Shown here one piece after another: positions 25,852-33,764 of a DNA stretch of 64,000 nt. Made by a program: the position numbers and the translations under genes. The DNA is from Rossellomorea sp. AcN35-11 (lineage in GTDB: Bacteria; Bacillota; Bacilli; Bacillales; Bacillaceae_B), in contig CP128835.1 of assembly GCA_030388825.1 (NCBI GenBank), forward strand, positions 2,784,001-2,848,000, written 5' to 3'. Each line of letters begins with the position of its first letter. Within the stretch, counting starts at the first letter, position 1. The notes below the pieces were generated by a model. It saw only the letters and a program-made list of their open reading frames with translations, had not been told where the DNA came from and did not search any database.

Positions 25852-26946
25852 TCAATCGTTCTGAATGGTAGATCTTCTCAGTCTAATGAATTTCACCAAA
25901 TTTAACACAACGGTTTTCGTCACTGCGTAAAATGGCACGGCCAGAATCATTCCCAATATACCGGCCAGGTTCCCTGCTACAAGTAATAAAATGATAATGG
26001 TGGCCGGATGTGTGTCCAAGCGTTTCCCTAGAATAAGAGGGGAGAGAAGGTTTCCTTCAATTTGCTGGGCAATTGTGACAACTACCACAACGAGTATGGC
26101 TTTGGTAGGTGAATCAAACAATGCAACGATGATTGCCGGTGCAGCACCGATAAAAGGTCCGATAAAAGGAATGATATTAGTAACGGCACCAATCAGAGCC
26201 ATGACCAATGCATAGGGTAATCCAATGATCAAATACCCTATAAACGTTAGTGTCCCTACAAATGAGGCTACCGTTAATTGCCCCTGTATATAGGCAGCAA
26301 GGGTATCACTTGTATCCTTTAACGTGTTGATTCCTTCCTCACGGTACTCAGATGGCAGAAACTTCGAAAGGGCCTTAGGGAATTTATGACCGTCCTTGAA
26401 CATGAAGAATAGTAAGAATGGGACAGTCACAATCAAAATGGTAATACTGGTCAAAACACTTAATAATCCTTTTAAGGCGGTTGTAATATTATCTGGGAGT
26501 GTATTGGCGAAATCAACCAACTGATTTTCCACATCTTTAAGGGATACATAATCTTGACTCATCATCCATTTGAACTGCTCAGTTTGAGATAAGTATTCGA
26601 TAAAATTCCTTGTTTGACGTGCATACTCAGGCAACTCGTTGAACAACCCAGTGATTTGTCTTGTAAGCACAGGGGCGATATTTCCTATAACCAGCACCAT
26701 TACACCGATGATGGCAGCATAAAGCACGATGATGGCGATGGTCCTCGGCAGTCTTGCTTTTTCAAGAAGATTGACGATTGGATTTAATAAAAAGTACAAA
26801 AAACCTGAAATGATAATTGGAAAAAATAACGTTGAAGCAAATACAACAATTGGCTCGAATAAAAATGATATCTTTGTTGATACATAAATAATGGTAAGTA
26901 TAATCAGAATTTGTAAACTCCATGAATACATCTTTTTCTTGGACAA
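25852..26946 (-). CDS. AI-2E/PerM-family membrane transporter
   Basis: 364 residues, about eight membrane segments. The C-terminal half carries the family core ALVMALIGAVTNIIPFIGPFIG and AQQIEGNLLSPLILGKRLDTHP, plus a central soluble loop. Family members export small molecules or act as Na+/H+ antiporters (TqsA, YdbI, UPF0118); the substrate is not deducible. TTG 26946 is preferred, six bases after AGAGGTG; the GTG at 26955 lies inside that ribosome site. Confidence 0.82.
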   Translation of the reverse strand: MSKKKMYSWSLQILIILTIIYVSTKISFLFEPIVVFASTLFFPIIISGFLYFLLNPIVNLLEKARLPRTIAIIVLYAAIIGVMVLVIGNIAPVLTRQITGLFNELPEYARQTRNFIEYLSQTEQFKWMMSQDYVSLKDVENQLVDFANTLPDNITTALKGLLSVLTSITILIVTVPFLLFFMFKDGHKFPKALSKFLPSEYREEGINTLKDTSDTLAAYIQGQLTVASFVGTLTFIGYLIIGLPYALVMALIGAVTNIIPFIGPFIGAAPAIIVALFDSPTKAILVVVVVTIAQQIEGNLLSPLILGKRLDTHPATIIILLLVAGNLAGILGMILAVPFYAVTKTVVLNLVKFIRLRRSTIQND

Positions 26947-27044
26947 CCCATTCACCTCTACCTATCGACTAGTTTGTGTGATTAAGTATATCAAAAACAG
27001 AGACGTAAACCCTACTACTATGTACAGAAAAAGGGGAAATGTTT

Positions 27045-27827
27045 GTGAAGAATAGGATTATGGAAGAGCTTAAACGCATTGAAGAAGAGGAAAAAGTGAA
27101 GGTTTTATACGCCGTTGAAGCTGGTAGTCGGGCATGGGGGTATCACACAGACCGGAGTGACTTTGATGTGAGGTTCATTTATATTCGGGAAGTAAAGGCA
27201 TATCTGAATCTCCAAGAGACCAGTGACGTGATTGAAACATGCACTCATCAAGGCCTTGAATGTAGTGGATGGGATCTGAAAAAAGCACTTAAACTTCTCC
27301 GTAAGTCGAATCCTTCTTTATTGGAGTGGCTTACACCAGAAAATATATATTGGGAGCATTCGTCCATAGAGAAAATACGGAAAATGAGGGATATTGCATT
27401 TTCCCCGGACCGATGCATCATTCATTACTTTCACATGACTAAACGCAATTTCGAGAAGCGTTCAAAAGACGGGGCGGCCATTCCTAAAGAATGGATGACC
27501 ATCATCAGGCCGTGGCTTTCTTATCAATGGATCATAAAGTACCGTACCTTTCCACCTAACGAGATCTTCAGGATGCTTGAACATCTTCCCGTTAATGGAG
27601 AGACAAAGGACACGCTTATCTTCCTCATCACATCAAGAGTGGAAGAAAGAAAGGTATCAGATTCTTTCATGAAGAATCTGGAAGTCAGTATCCATCATGA
27701 TGTAGTAAAGATGGAGGAACTCGTAGAAGGACTGATCATAAATGAAGCTGATTTATGGGATGAACTAAATCAAACATTTTTTAGCATGTTGAAAGAGGTA
27801 TGGGGTGGTGCGAAGCCAGAGTGGTAG
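27045..27827 (+). CDS. Predicted nucleotidyltransferase (YcgL-like)
   Basis: 260 residues. The N-terminus has the polymerase-beta-type motif AGSRAWGYHTDRSDFDVRFIY, where GS and the DxD aspartates coordinate metal. The rest (SNPSLLEWLTPENIYW, YFHMTKRNFEKRS) follows the COG3541 pattern. These are free-standing predicted nucleotidyltransferases whose targets are mostly unknown. Start GTG 27045 gives proper spacing to AAGGGG; ATG 27039 is only two bases from it. Confidence 0.75.
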   Translation: MKNRIMEELKRIEEEEKVKVLYAVEAGSRAWGYHTDRSDFDVRFIYIREVKAYLNLQETSDVIETCTHQGLECSGWDLKKALKLLRKSNPSLLEWLTPENIYWEHSSIEKIRKMRDIAFSPDRCIIHYFHMTKRNFEKRSKDGAAIPKEWMTIIRPWLSYQWIIKYRTFPPNEIFRMLEHLPVNGETKDTLIFLITSRVEERKVSDSFMKNLEVSIHHDVVKMEELVEGLIINEADLWDELNQTFFSMLKEVWGGAKPEW

Positions 27828-27879
27828 CCCAACAAATGGGGTTAATAAGAAAATGAATCTATTTTCTTTCATGATCAGT

Positions 27880-27915
27880 AGAATGGCCAGCCTTTAAGAA
27901 AGGCTGGCCATTCTA
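27880..27915. repeat. Long perfect inverted repeat between convergent genes
   Basis: AGAATGGCCAGCCTTT is followed by a four-base AAGA loop and the exact complementary arm. Neither side has a T-run directly behind it. It lies between the nucleotidyltransferase and the SMR genes and could act as a terminator or mRNA 3'-end barrier in both directions. Confidence 0.7.
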
Positions 27916-27924
27916 AGAAAATAA

Positions 27925-28239
27925 TCATGAAACGATCTTTAAGCCAATGATACTACCAATGATACAGAAGATAAAAAACACTCTCTTAATGTCTTTTGTT
28001 TCCTTGAAGAATATCATTCCAATCATAACAGCACCAGCAGATCCGATCCCGGTCCATATCCCATATCCTGTACTCACAGGGATATCAAGGAGAGAAAGTG
28101 ACAATAAATAAAAGCTCAATGCACCTGCAAGAAAGCTTAGAAGGGAAGGGACAAGCTTTTTGAATCCTTCCGACAGCTTCATGAATGTGACCATGACTAC
28201 TTCAGAGAATCCTGCCAAAATCAGTAACATCCATCCCAT
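27925..28239 (-). CDS. Small multidrug resistance (SMR) exporter subunit
   Basis: 104 residues, four membrane helices; MGWMLLILAGFSEVVMVTFMKLSEG has the Glu of TM1 that binds proton or cation substrate, and STGYGIWTGIGSAGAVMIGM is the TM3-TM4 region. Starts on the last base of the preceding SMR gene (TAATG). Two unequal SMR subunits in series usually form an obligate heterodimer of opposite topology, as in YkkCD and YvdRS of B. subtilis; exported substrates include guanidinium and quaternary cations. Confidence 0.85.
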   Translation of the reverse strand: MGWMLLILAGFSEVVMVTFMKLSEGFKKLVPSLLSFLAGALSFYLLSLSLLDIPVSTGYGIWTGIGSAGAVMIGMIFFKETKDIKRVFFIFCIIGSIIGLKIVS

Positions 28240-28583
28240 TAGTATGACCTCCCTGCATCATTTTCCTCTTTGTCACTCATCTTCAGACCAATTACACCAA
28301 AGATGAGCAGTGAGATAAAAACAACCTTCAACAGGCTATATCCTTCATTCAGAAACACCATACCCACAACAGCTGTTCCAGCGGCACCTATGCCTGTAAA
28401 GACGGCATAAGCAGTACCAATGGGCAATAATTTCATGGAATTAGAGAAAAAATAAAAACTGATCAAAATAAGAACCGATGTGATGATGCTTGGGCCGGGT
28501 TTAGTAAAACCCTCTGAAAGAGATAAACCGGTTGCCCAGCCAATCTCCAAAACCCCGCCTATAATGACGTAAATCCAACCCAT
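28239..28583 (-). CDS. Small multidrug resistance (SMR) exporter subunit
   Basis: 114 residues, four helices: MGWIYVIIGGVLEIGWATGLSLSEG with the essential Glu in TM1, and IGTAYAVFTGIGAAGTAVVG. The start ATG 28583 follows AAAGGAGAG. Partner of the downstream SMR gene; both lie behind the TetR regulator with only four bases between, forming a three-gene unit. Confidence 0.85.
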   Translation of the reverse strand: MGWIYVIIGGVLEIGWATGLSLSEGFTKPGPSIITSVLILISFYFFSNSMKLLPIGTAYAVFTGIGAAGTAVVGMVFLNEGYSLLKVVFISLLIFGVIGLKMSDKEENDAGRSY

Positions 28584-28587
28584 GATG

Positions 28588-29184
28588 CTACTCTCCTTTA
28601 CGACTTGAAATCCCCAGTTCATATACCTTCCAAGCCGATTCAATTCGTCGTTGAAATATTTCCTCTGTGTAATAATGATGCTCTAAAAAAACACCATCAA
28701 CTAAACACAAAAATGAGGCAACAAATTCTTCTTCCTCAATGTCATGAAATAGATTTTGGTTCATTCCTTCTCTATAGATGGATACCAAAATCGAAGACGT
28801 CACCTCTTCAAAATAGATGAAATGCTCTTGGATAAGTTCTTTAAACATTTCAGGCGGAAAGAATGTTACTCTTTTCCATAATAATGCTTCCTTAGTCGTC
28901 ATTAATCTGTGACAAAACAGGTCAAAAAGTGTACGTATATTCGTTAGCGGTTCTTCGGGATCCATATTCTCCTGAACGCTGTGATATGCCTTTACTTCAG
29001 ACACGTTTAAATCTTCAAGCACTTCCACAAATAAATCCTCTTTGCTTTTGAAATGATTGTAAATGGAAGGCTTTTTTATGCCGACAGCGGTGGCAATTTC
29101 CTGCAAGGAAGTATCCTCATATCCTTGCTGGCCGAATAAATCTAATGCTGCCGCTTTAATGAGTTGTTTGTTGTCCGATTTCAT
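28588..29184 (-). CDS. TetR-family regulator of the SMR pair
   Basis: 198 residues. N-terminal helix-turn-helix YEDTSLQEIATAVGIKKPSIYNHFKSKEDLF; the C-terminal ligand-binding domain is divergent, as usual. First gene of the TetR-SMR-SMR unit, comparable with yvdT-yvdSR of B. subtilis. An imperfect palindrome lies 20 bases upstream of its start and probably mediates autorepression that is lifted by an exported compound. Confidence 0.88.
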   Translation of the reverse strand: MKSDNKQLIKAAALDLFGQQGYEDTSLQEIATAVGIKKPSIYNHFKSKEDLFVEVLEDLNVSEVKAYHSVQENMDPEEPLTNIRTLFDLFCHRLMTTKEALLWKRVTFFPPEMFKELIQEHFIYFEEVTSSILVSIYREGMNQNLFHDIEEEEFVASFLCLVDGVFLEHHYYTEEIFQRRIESAWKVYELGISSRKGE

Positions 29185-29206
29185 ATTGACTTCACTTCCT
29201 TCCTAA

Positions 29207-29224
29207 CTAACTAACGGTAGGTAG
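29207..29224. promoter_or_regulatory. Candidate TetR operator
   Basis: CTAACTAAC followed directly by GGTAGGTAG: two nine-base arms matching at seven of nine positions, 22 bases before the regulator start. Confidence 0.5.
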
Positions 29225-29355
29225 TCTTATTGTAGTCCTTTTTCTATCCAAATGCAAGCTGGATGATTTATCCATTTCTATAGTGTTTTCGAATGAATGG
29301 GAGAATTCCTTCATATAATCATTTGTTGATCTTATATGAAAGGAAAATGATCCAA

Positions 29356-29685
29356 ATGGTGAACGTACGTGTTAAAGTAATGATACTGGGAATCCTGCTT
29401 GTTTTATTGATGGGACTCTTTGTTCTGAAGATAGTGGTTATTAGCCAGAAAGAATGGGTATTGATTGAGGAAAAGTACTTTCCGGTAAATGGGAATAAAG
29501 GTTCAAAAGGGATAAAGACAGGAGAGGTCATCGATGAAAAGAAAAGGTATCCTTCATGTTCTATGAGATTTGACAACGGGCGAACGTACAAGGTGGATTG
29601 TGACCAGTATTTGGATTTCAATGTAGGAGAGAAGGTCAGGATCATTACAGTTGATAACGAATATGCAAAACTGAGAAGAAAGTGA
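29356..29685 (+). CDS. Hypothetical membrane-anchored protein
   Basis: 109 residues: one N-terminal membrane segment (VKVMILGILLVLLMGLFVLKIVVI) and an external domain with CSMRFDNGRTYKVDCDQY, two cysteines that could pair. The start is uncertain among ATG 29347, ATG 29356 and GTG 29359, all behind AAAGGA. No family recognised. Confidence 0.55.
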   Translation: MVNVRVKVMILGILLVLLMGLFVLKIVVISQKEWVLIEEKYFPVNGNKGSKGIKTGEVIDEKKRYPSCSMRFDNGRTYKVDCDQYLDFNVGEKVRIITVDNEYAKLRRK

Positions 29686-29735
29686 TCTGTTTCAATGGGA
29701 AGATACGTTAATAAATGAAAAAGGGGGAGAAATGA

Positions 29736-30101
29736 ATGAACAGTCGTGATCTCGTACAATATTATATCGTTAACAAGGATATTAACATGTCAAAAGGTAA
29801 AACGGCAGCACAAGTGGCACATGCTGCTACGCTTACTACGTTGACTATGATGTCATCGGATTCACCTTTTCTTAATCGTCAAACTGACTTCGTAGAATGG
29901 GTGCAGACGGGGATGAAAAAGATTGTCCTGAAGGGTAAAGCGGAAGAGCTGGAGAAACTGGAGAAGAAAGGATACTTCAGCATTCATGACAGCGGGCTAA
30001 CTGAAATTAAAGCAGGATCCCTGACGGTGGTAGCGCTTCCGCCAATGGAAAAGCATGAAGCGAAAGAGCTTATTGGGCACCTGACTCTTTTAAAAGACTA
30101 A
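29736..30101 (+). CDS. Pth2-type peptidyl-tRNA hydrolase
   Basis: 121 residues. YYIVNKDINMSKGKTAAQVAHAA is the Pth2 N-terminus and SGLTEIKAGSLTVVALPP the C-terminal part with the family D-(A/S)-G-x-T-x-(I/V) motif. Pth2 frees tRNA from dropped peptidyl-tRNA; it is the archaeal/eukaryotic form, present as an accessory enzyme in some bacteria that also carry bacterial Pth. ATG 29736 follows AAGGGGGAG. Confidence 0.85.
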   Translation: MNSRDLVQYYIVNKDINMSKGKTAAQVAHAATLTTLTMMSSDSPFLNRQTDFVEWVQTGMKKIVLKGKAEELEKLEKKGYFSIHDSGLTEIKAGSLTVVALPPMEKHEAKELIGHLTLLKD

Positions 30102-30120
30102 ATGAAAAGGAGGGATTCCA

Positions 30121-30465
30121 TTGTTTTCTAAAGTGGATACAGTTCATATTATAGTAGCCGATTTAAAGAAGTCCGTTCAATGGTATACAGAGGTATTGGA
30201 GTTTGAGCAGGTTTTTGACTCTGGTCAATATATTGTGTTTCAAATAGGTCAAGCAAGTACCACACTTACGATTCAAGAGGGAAAGGTCCGTCCCTCATCC
30301 ATTAAGCCGATTCTTTTTTCTGATGCGTTGGAAGAGACACGCTTAAAGCTTGTAGAGAAAGGTGTGAACGTGGGAGAGATAGAAGAGGATGGTGAGGTGA
30401 GCTTCTTTGAATTTTGGGATTTAGATGGAAATGGATTTGAGGCTTGCCAATATATGAATTTCTAA
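30121..30465 (+). CDS. VOC-family protein
   Basis: 114 residues. Same architecture as the gene at 10054: HIIVADLKKSVQWYTEVLEFE at the start and FFEFWDLDGNGFEACQY at the end. The start is TTG 30121 after AAAGGAGG, 19 bases downstream of pth2. Ligand unknown. Confidence 0.75.
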   Translation: MFSKVDTVHIIVADLKKSVQWYTEVLEFEQVFDSGQYIVFQIGQASTTLTIQEGKVRPSSIKPILFSDALEETRLKLVEKGVNVGEIEEDGEVSFFEFWDLDGNGFEACQYMNF

Positions 30466-30515
30466 ATCAAACCCAGATTCGTGATAAGAGATAAATGAAG
30501 GTAGGAGATGGAACT

Positions 30516-30989
30516 GTGGGATACATAGAAGAATTAAGAGAGATGGTTGGAACGCGCCCTCTTATTTTTGTAGGGTCTGTCGTATTGGTGTTTAATGAAA
30601 TGCATCAGGTTCTCCTTCAGCAACGGAGATTTCCAAGTGGTTCATGGGGTCTGCCCGGTGGATTGATGGAATTAGGGGAATCAACTGAAGAGACAGCGAA
30701 AAGAGAGGTGAAAGAGGAAACGAATCTGGAATTAGGTTCATTGCACTTGTTCAACGTATATTCTGGAAAGGATCAGTACATACAATCTGAAAATGGGGAC
30801 GAATTTTACGTTGTCACCACAGTGTATTCTACAAATGAATTTAAAGGGGAAATGAAAGCGGAAAGGACTGAATCCATACAGTTAAGATTCTATGATCTTG
30901 AGGATTTACCAGAATCAATGGTTAGTAGCCACAAGAGAATGATTCATGACTATAAGAAACATTTCCCATCAGGGGAAGGACATTGTTAA
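30516..30989 (+). CDS. Nudix hydrolase
   Basis: 157 residues. The Nudix box GGLMELGESTEETAKREVKE with following ETNLEL is intact; the opening GYIEELREMVGTRPLIFVG is common to a Bacillus Nudix subfamily that acts on nucleoside diphosphate derivatives. I chose GTG 30516 (AGGAG eight bases before) over ATG 30495. The stop overlaps the next gene by seven bases. Confidence 0.8.
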   Translation: MGYIEELREMVGTRPLIFVGSVVLVFNEMHQVLLQQRRFPSGSWGLPGGLMELGESTEETAKREVKEETNLELGSLHLFNVYSGKDQYIQSENGDEFYVVTTVYSTNEFKGEMKAERTESIQLRFYDLEDLPESMVSSHKRMIHDYKKHFPSGEGHC

Positions 30990-31525
30990 AGCGGAAATAC
31001 GGGACACGGGAGGGATGGTCTCGTATATTGGAAAAAGAAGTCTCCATTCAATATACATCTTCAGGAGAACGAAATGGCTATCTTTCCCTTGTTACATTCA
31101 AAAAGGTCTCTCATCCCCTTTATGCAAGATATGAAAATATTTCCATATGTATTGCGAATGATGGATTCTCATGGCTGCAATTCTTTCCTGATCAGTGCCA
31201 CTATTCCATTACTGCTATGCTGAACAAGGAACAAGCTGTTATCCAATGGTATATTGATATCACCAAAGAAAATGGATATGATGCCATAAGAGGACCATGG
31301 ATGGATGATTTATATTTGGACATCATCGTTTTGCCTGATGGAAATATGATTACAAAAGATTTGGACGAATTGCAGGACGCTTATAAAAATGAAGTTATTT
31401 CGAAGGTGGACTACTTGCTCGCTAATACGGAATGTGAACGACTCGTTCAACGTATTGAACAAAAAAAGCTGCACTTGGAGAAATTGACCAGGGAACATTT
31501 AGCCTTCTTCCGTTCATCAGTTTAG
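30983..31525 (+). CDS. DUF402-family protein
   Basis: 180 residues. The signature block is WLQFFPDQCHYSITAMLNKE, then QWYIDITKENGYD, GPWMDDLYLDIIVLPDG and KDLDELQDAY, matching DUF402 proteins (FomD-like; some hydrolyse nucleoside or CMP-linked phosphates with divalent metal, the acidic residues being ligands). TTG 30983 is directly behind AGGGGAAGGA and overlaps the Nudix gene, so the two are co-translated. Confidence 0.82.
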   Translation: MLKRKYGTREGWSRILEKEVSIQYTSSGERNGYLSLVTFKKVSHPLYARYENISICIANDGFSWLQFFPDQCHYSITAMLNKEQAVIQWYIDITKENGYDAIRGPWMDDLYLDIIVLPDGNMITKDLDELQDAYKNEVISKVDYLLANTECERLVQRIEQKKLHLEKLTREHLAFFRSSV

Positions 31526-31585
31526 GTGTAAGGTGGTCCTGTTTGAAAAAGGGAAAGATGTGATTCGCCATTTAAAGACAGGGAT

Positions 31586-31623
31586 ACAAAAAAAGCTGAT
31601 TCACTATCTCAAGTGATCAGCTT
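31586..31623 (-). terminator. Terminator of the small minus-strand gene
   Basis: Read on the minus strand: AAGCTGATCAC pairs with GTGAATCAGCTT, followed by seven Ts. Confidence 0.8.
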
Positions 31624-31636
31624 AATCATAAGTCCT

Positions 31637-31831
31637 TTATTTCAATGTATCAAGATACGCATAATATGCGGCTAGTTTTTCGTTGTTGTTTGCTGCTTTC
31701 CCATTCCTTTTTGATGATTTCCCTATTGCAAAAAATTCATTATGAACAGGGAGCACGTGAACGGTAACAGCTGGACGTCCTCTATGCCTATTATCCCGTG
31801 GTACGTGAAGCATGGAAAATCGTTTCATCAT
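31637..31831 (-). CDS. Small basic hypothetical protein
   Basis: 64 residues, rich in Arg, His, Asn and Lys (HVPRDNRHRGRP, SSKRNGKAANNN). Strong ribosome site AAGGAGG before two consecutive ATGs (31831 and 31828), and a proper terminator 14 bases after the stop, so a genuine transcript is likely. No family recognised. Confidence 0.6.
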   Translation of the reverse strand: MMKRFSMLHVPRDNRHRGRPAVTVHVLPVHNEFFAIGKSSKRNGKAANNNEKLAAYYAYLDTLK

Positions 31832-31938
31832 AATGCCTCCTTCAAGGAGAGAGGTATTCTACTAATTGATGTTTCAAGCAGTCCCATATTCGTTTAACCA
31901 TACCACACCCGAAGATTTAATTCAACTTTCTGATTAGG

Positions 31939-32112
31939 ATGTTACACTCTTTTGGAAATATTGGGGTTAAGTATGTAGCCAATCACTGTATGGTTCAAAA
32001 GGAAGAAATCCGGCACTTTCTAGAGAAAGTCAAGCATCGTTCTAAGGAAAACTACCTTTATTTACGAATAGAGCTCAATTATAATAAAATGATAAGGTAC
32101 CCCCATGAGTGA
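31939..32112 (+). CDS. Possible small protein (57 aa), weak start
   Basis: Open frame from ATG 31939 (TTAGG directly before it) or ATG 31990 to a TGA at 32110. The C-terminal 40 residues have protein-like character (VQKEEIRHFLEKVKHRSKEN, YLYLRIELNYNKM), but no clear ribosome site exists for either start. Could be a remnant or a coupled small gene. Confidence 0.3.
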   Translation: MLHSFGNIGVKYVANHCMVQKEEIRHFLEKVKHRSKENYLYLRIELNYNKMIRYPHE

Positions 32113-32198
32113 TAGCTTTCATTCGTATTCTATGATAAGAATGTATATGGCCTTTTGACATTCTGAATGAATAGACAACCTGGGAGGTATTTAAAGGT

Positions 32199-32312
32199 AT
32201 GAATATTGATGATGTACTAGAAGATACCACGGAACTTGGACAAGAGGATATTAAACGCCCAATCTATCGCGTCGATATTGATAAGCTTCTGGATTTGACG
32301 AGTGATCTATAA
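32199..32312 (+). CDS. Small acidic protein (37 aa)
   Basis: GGGAGGT ten bases before ATG 32199; the product is Asp/Leu-rich (MNIDDVLEDTTELGQED, then IYRVDIDKLLDLTSDL), and a strong terminator follows 23 bases past the stop. No family recognised. Confidence 0.5.
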   Translation: MNIDDVLEDTTELGQEDIKRPIYRVDIDKLLDLTSDL

Positions 32313-32334
32313 GGGAAACTAACTATATAAGGAG

Positions 32335-32370
32335 AAAAGGCAAGCCCTCGAATAAGGGCTTGCCTTTTCT
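32335..32370 (+). terminator. Intrinsic terminator
   Basis: AAGGCAAGCCCT pairs with AGGGCTTGCCTT, then TTCTT; closes the 37-residue gene. Confidence 0.85.
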
Positions 32371-32425
32371 TATAGTGGCAGGGAACTCCTGATTTATTCA
32401 GTCGTCTCCTGCCACTGATTGAAAT

Positions 32426-32623
32426 CTAGTCATGTCTTTTATGTTTGTTGAGTAACTCTTTAAGAAGGTTAATAATTGTAGCTCGTTCGCTTTTATTGAA
32501 AGATTGTGTCCAACGTGAGATCAACACTTCTTCCTCTCGTGAAAAGTCGCGTTGTAAGCCATCCAGAAACACTTCCTTAATTTCGTCTTCAGCATACTGT
32601 GGATTGATAGATTCATGTTTCAT
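32426..32623 (-). CDS. Small hypothetical protein
   Basis: 65 residues, soluble, Glu/Lys/Leu-rich: YAEDEIKEVFLDGLQRDFSR and ERATIINLLKELLNKHKRHD suggest two amphipathic helices. ATG 32623 lies seven bases after GGAGGAGG. Divergent from the membrane-protein pair. No family recognised. Confidence 0.6.
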   Translation of the reverse strand: MKHESINPQYAEDEIKEVFLDGLQRDFSREEEVLISRWTQSFNKSERATIINLLKELLNKHKRHD

Positions 32624-32762
32624 CGAAATGCCTCCTCCATTTTTCTTATCCATTTTCCCCTGAATAATAGATTCAAACATACAAACTGTTTGCGTGGGAT
32701 ATCGTGGTTATGCATTGATGAGATTAAGGCAAGAATAGAGAGAAAAGATAAAGGAGAAATCG

Positions 32763-33248
32763 ATGTCACTCCCTTTTTTCATTACCATATTTATCGTACT
32801 TATCTACATTGTTCTGTTTATGGATAAAAAGCTTTCCTTCACCACAAATTCCATACAGTTCATGGTGTTATCGATTATTTCAACGAATTACCTTACCGTA
32901 ATGACCAATAAGCTAGAATGGATTAGAGCTTCAAGGGACGTCACCCAATTCATCAGCTTACTCATTAATCGTGAATGCATATTGCCCTTGGTTGGAGTGG
33001 TTATGGTTAACAGGTATTTGAATTCTGACTCAGTAATTCATAAATCCATTCTCTTCATTAGCTTATTATTTTTTATCACCTGTTTAGATCTTCTTCATCT
33101 GCATTTTAAAACAATAGATTATCCCCAGTGGAGTCTATTAAATACCGTTATCATGAACAGTGTTTATTTGATTATTTCAATTGGGCTGGGAAAAGCGCTG
33201 TATGCACTGCAGAAAAAGGAGGTTAAAAAGGGTGGACAGAATTTATGA
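32763..33248 (+). CDS. Hypothetical membrane protein, first of a pair
   Basis: 161 residues with about five hydrophobic segments (FFITIFIVLIYIVLFM, FMVLSIISTNYLTV, LPLVGVVMVNRYLN, SILFISLLFFITCLDLLHLH, TVIMNSVYLIISIGLG). AAAGGAG precedes the ATG. Overlaps the next membrane gene by 17 bases, so the two are made together. Confidence 0.65.
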   Translation: MSLPFFITIFIVLIYIVLFMDKKLSFTTNSIQFMVLSIISTNYLTVMTNKLEWIRASRDVTQFISLLINRECILPLVGVVMVNRYLNSDSVIHKSILFISLLFFITCLDLLHLHFKTIDYPQWSLLNTVIMNSVYLIISIGLGKALYALQKKEVKKGGQNL

Positions 33249-33720
33249 GAGGTCTTTTGACTTAAACGAGTGGTTTATAATCATTAGTCTCATGACCCTC
33301 CTTTTATTAATATGGATCACCCCAAAAATATTTTCATTTCTCGAAGGATTAAGTTACTTCATTTATGGAATAGCGATTGGGATGTTTTATGATCATACAA
33401 TCAGTATCCCACCTTGGGATTATTATGACGTGAATGATCGTTCAAGCTACCAGGCCATCGATTTTATAAGCTATATCATGTATGGGCCTTACAGTTATTT
33501 TTTTATTTATATCTATAAGAAGTTGAATATCAAGGGAATCATGAATCTTGCATATATCTTAATCTGGACAGCCTTTTCAATACTGATGGAGTGGATCACA
33601 TTAAAAATCGGTATTTTTCACTTTGAGAAAGGGTATGAAATGTATTGGTCCATACCTATTTATATGGCGGTTCAGAGTATCCAACTTCTATTTCATCATA
33701 AAGTGAAGAAAAGTAACTGA
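33232..33720 (+). CDS. CBO0543-like membrane protein, second of a pair
   Basis: 162 residues, about five helices. Charged residues buried between helices (MFYDHTISIPPWDYYDVNDR) and the C-terminal EKGYEMYWSIPIYMA fit the CBO0543 family of unknown function; I recall this pattern and did not search. GTG 33232 with AAAGGAGG nine bases upstream, inside the preceding gene. Confidence 0.65.
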   Translation: MDRIYERSFDLNEWFIIISLMTLLLLIWITPKIFSFLEGLSYFIYGIAIGMFYDHTISIPPWDYYDVNDRSSYQAIDFISYIMYGPYSYFFIYIYKKLNIKGIMNLAYILIWTAFSILMEWITLKIGIFHFEKGYEMYWSIPIYMAVQSIQLLFHHKVKKSN

Positions 33721-33730
33721 AGGAATGGAA

Positions 33731-33763
33731 AAAAACCAGTGGCCAAGAGGCTACTGGTTTTTT
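33731..33763 (+). terminator. Bidirectional terminator
   Basis: AAAACCAGTGGCC pairs with GGCTACTGGTTTT (one bulge) with A-run and T-run on either side. Confidence 0.85.
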
Positions 33764-33764
33764 G

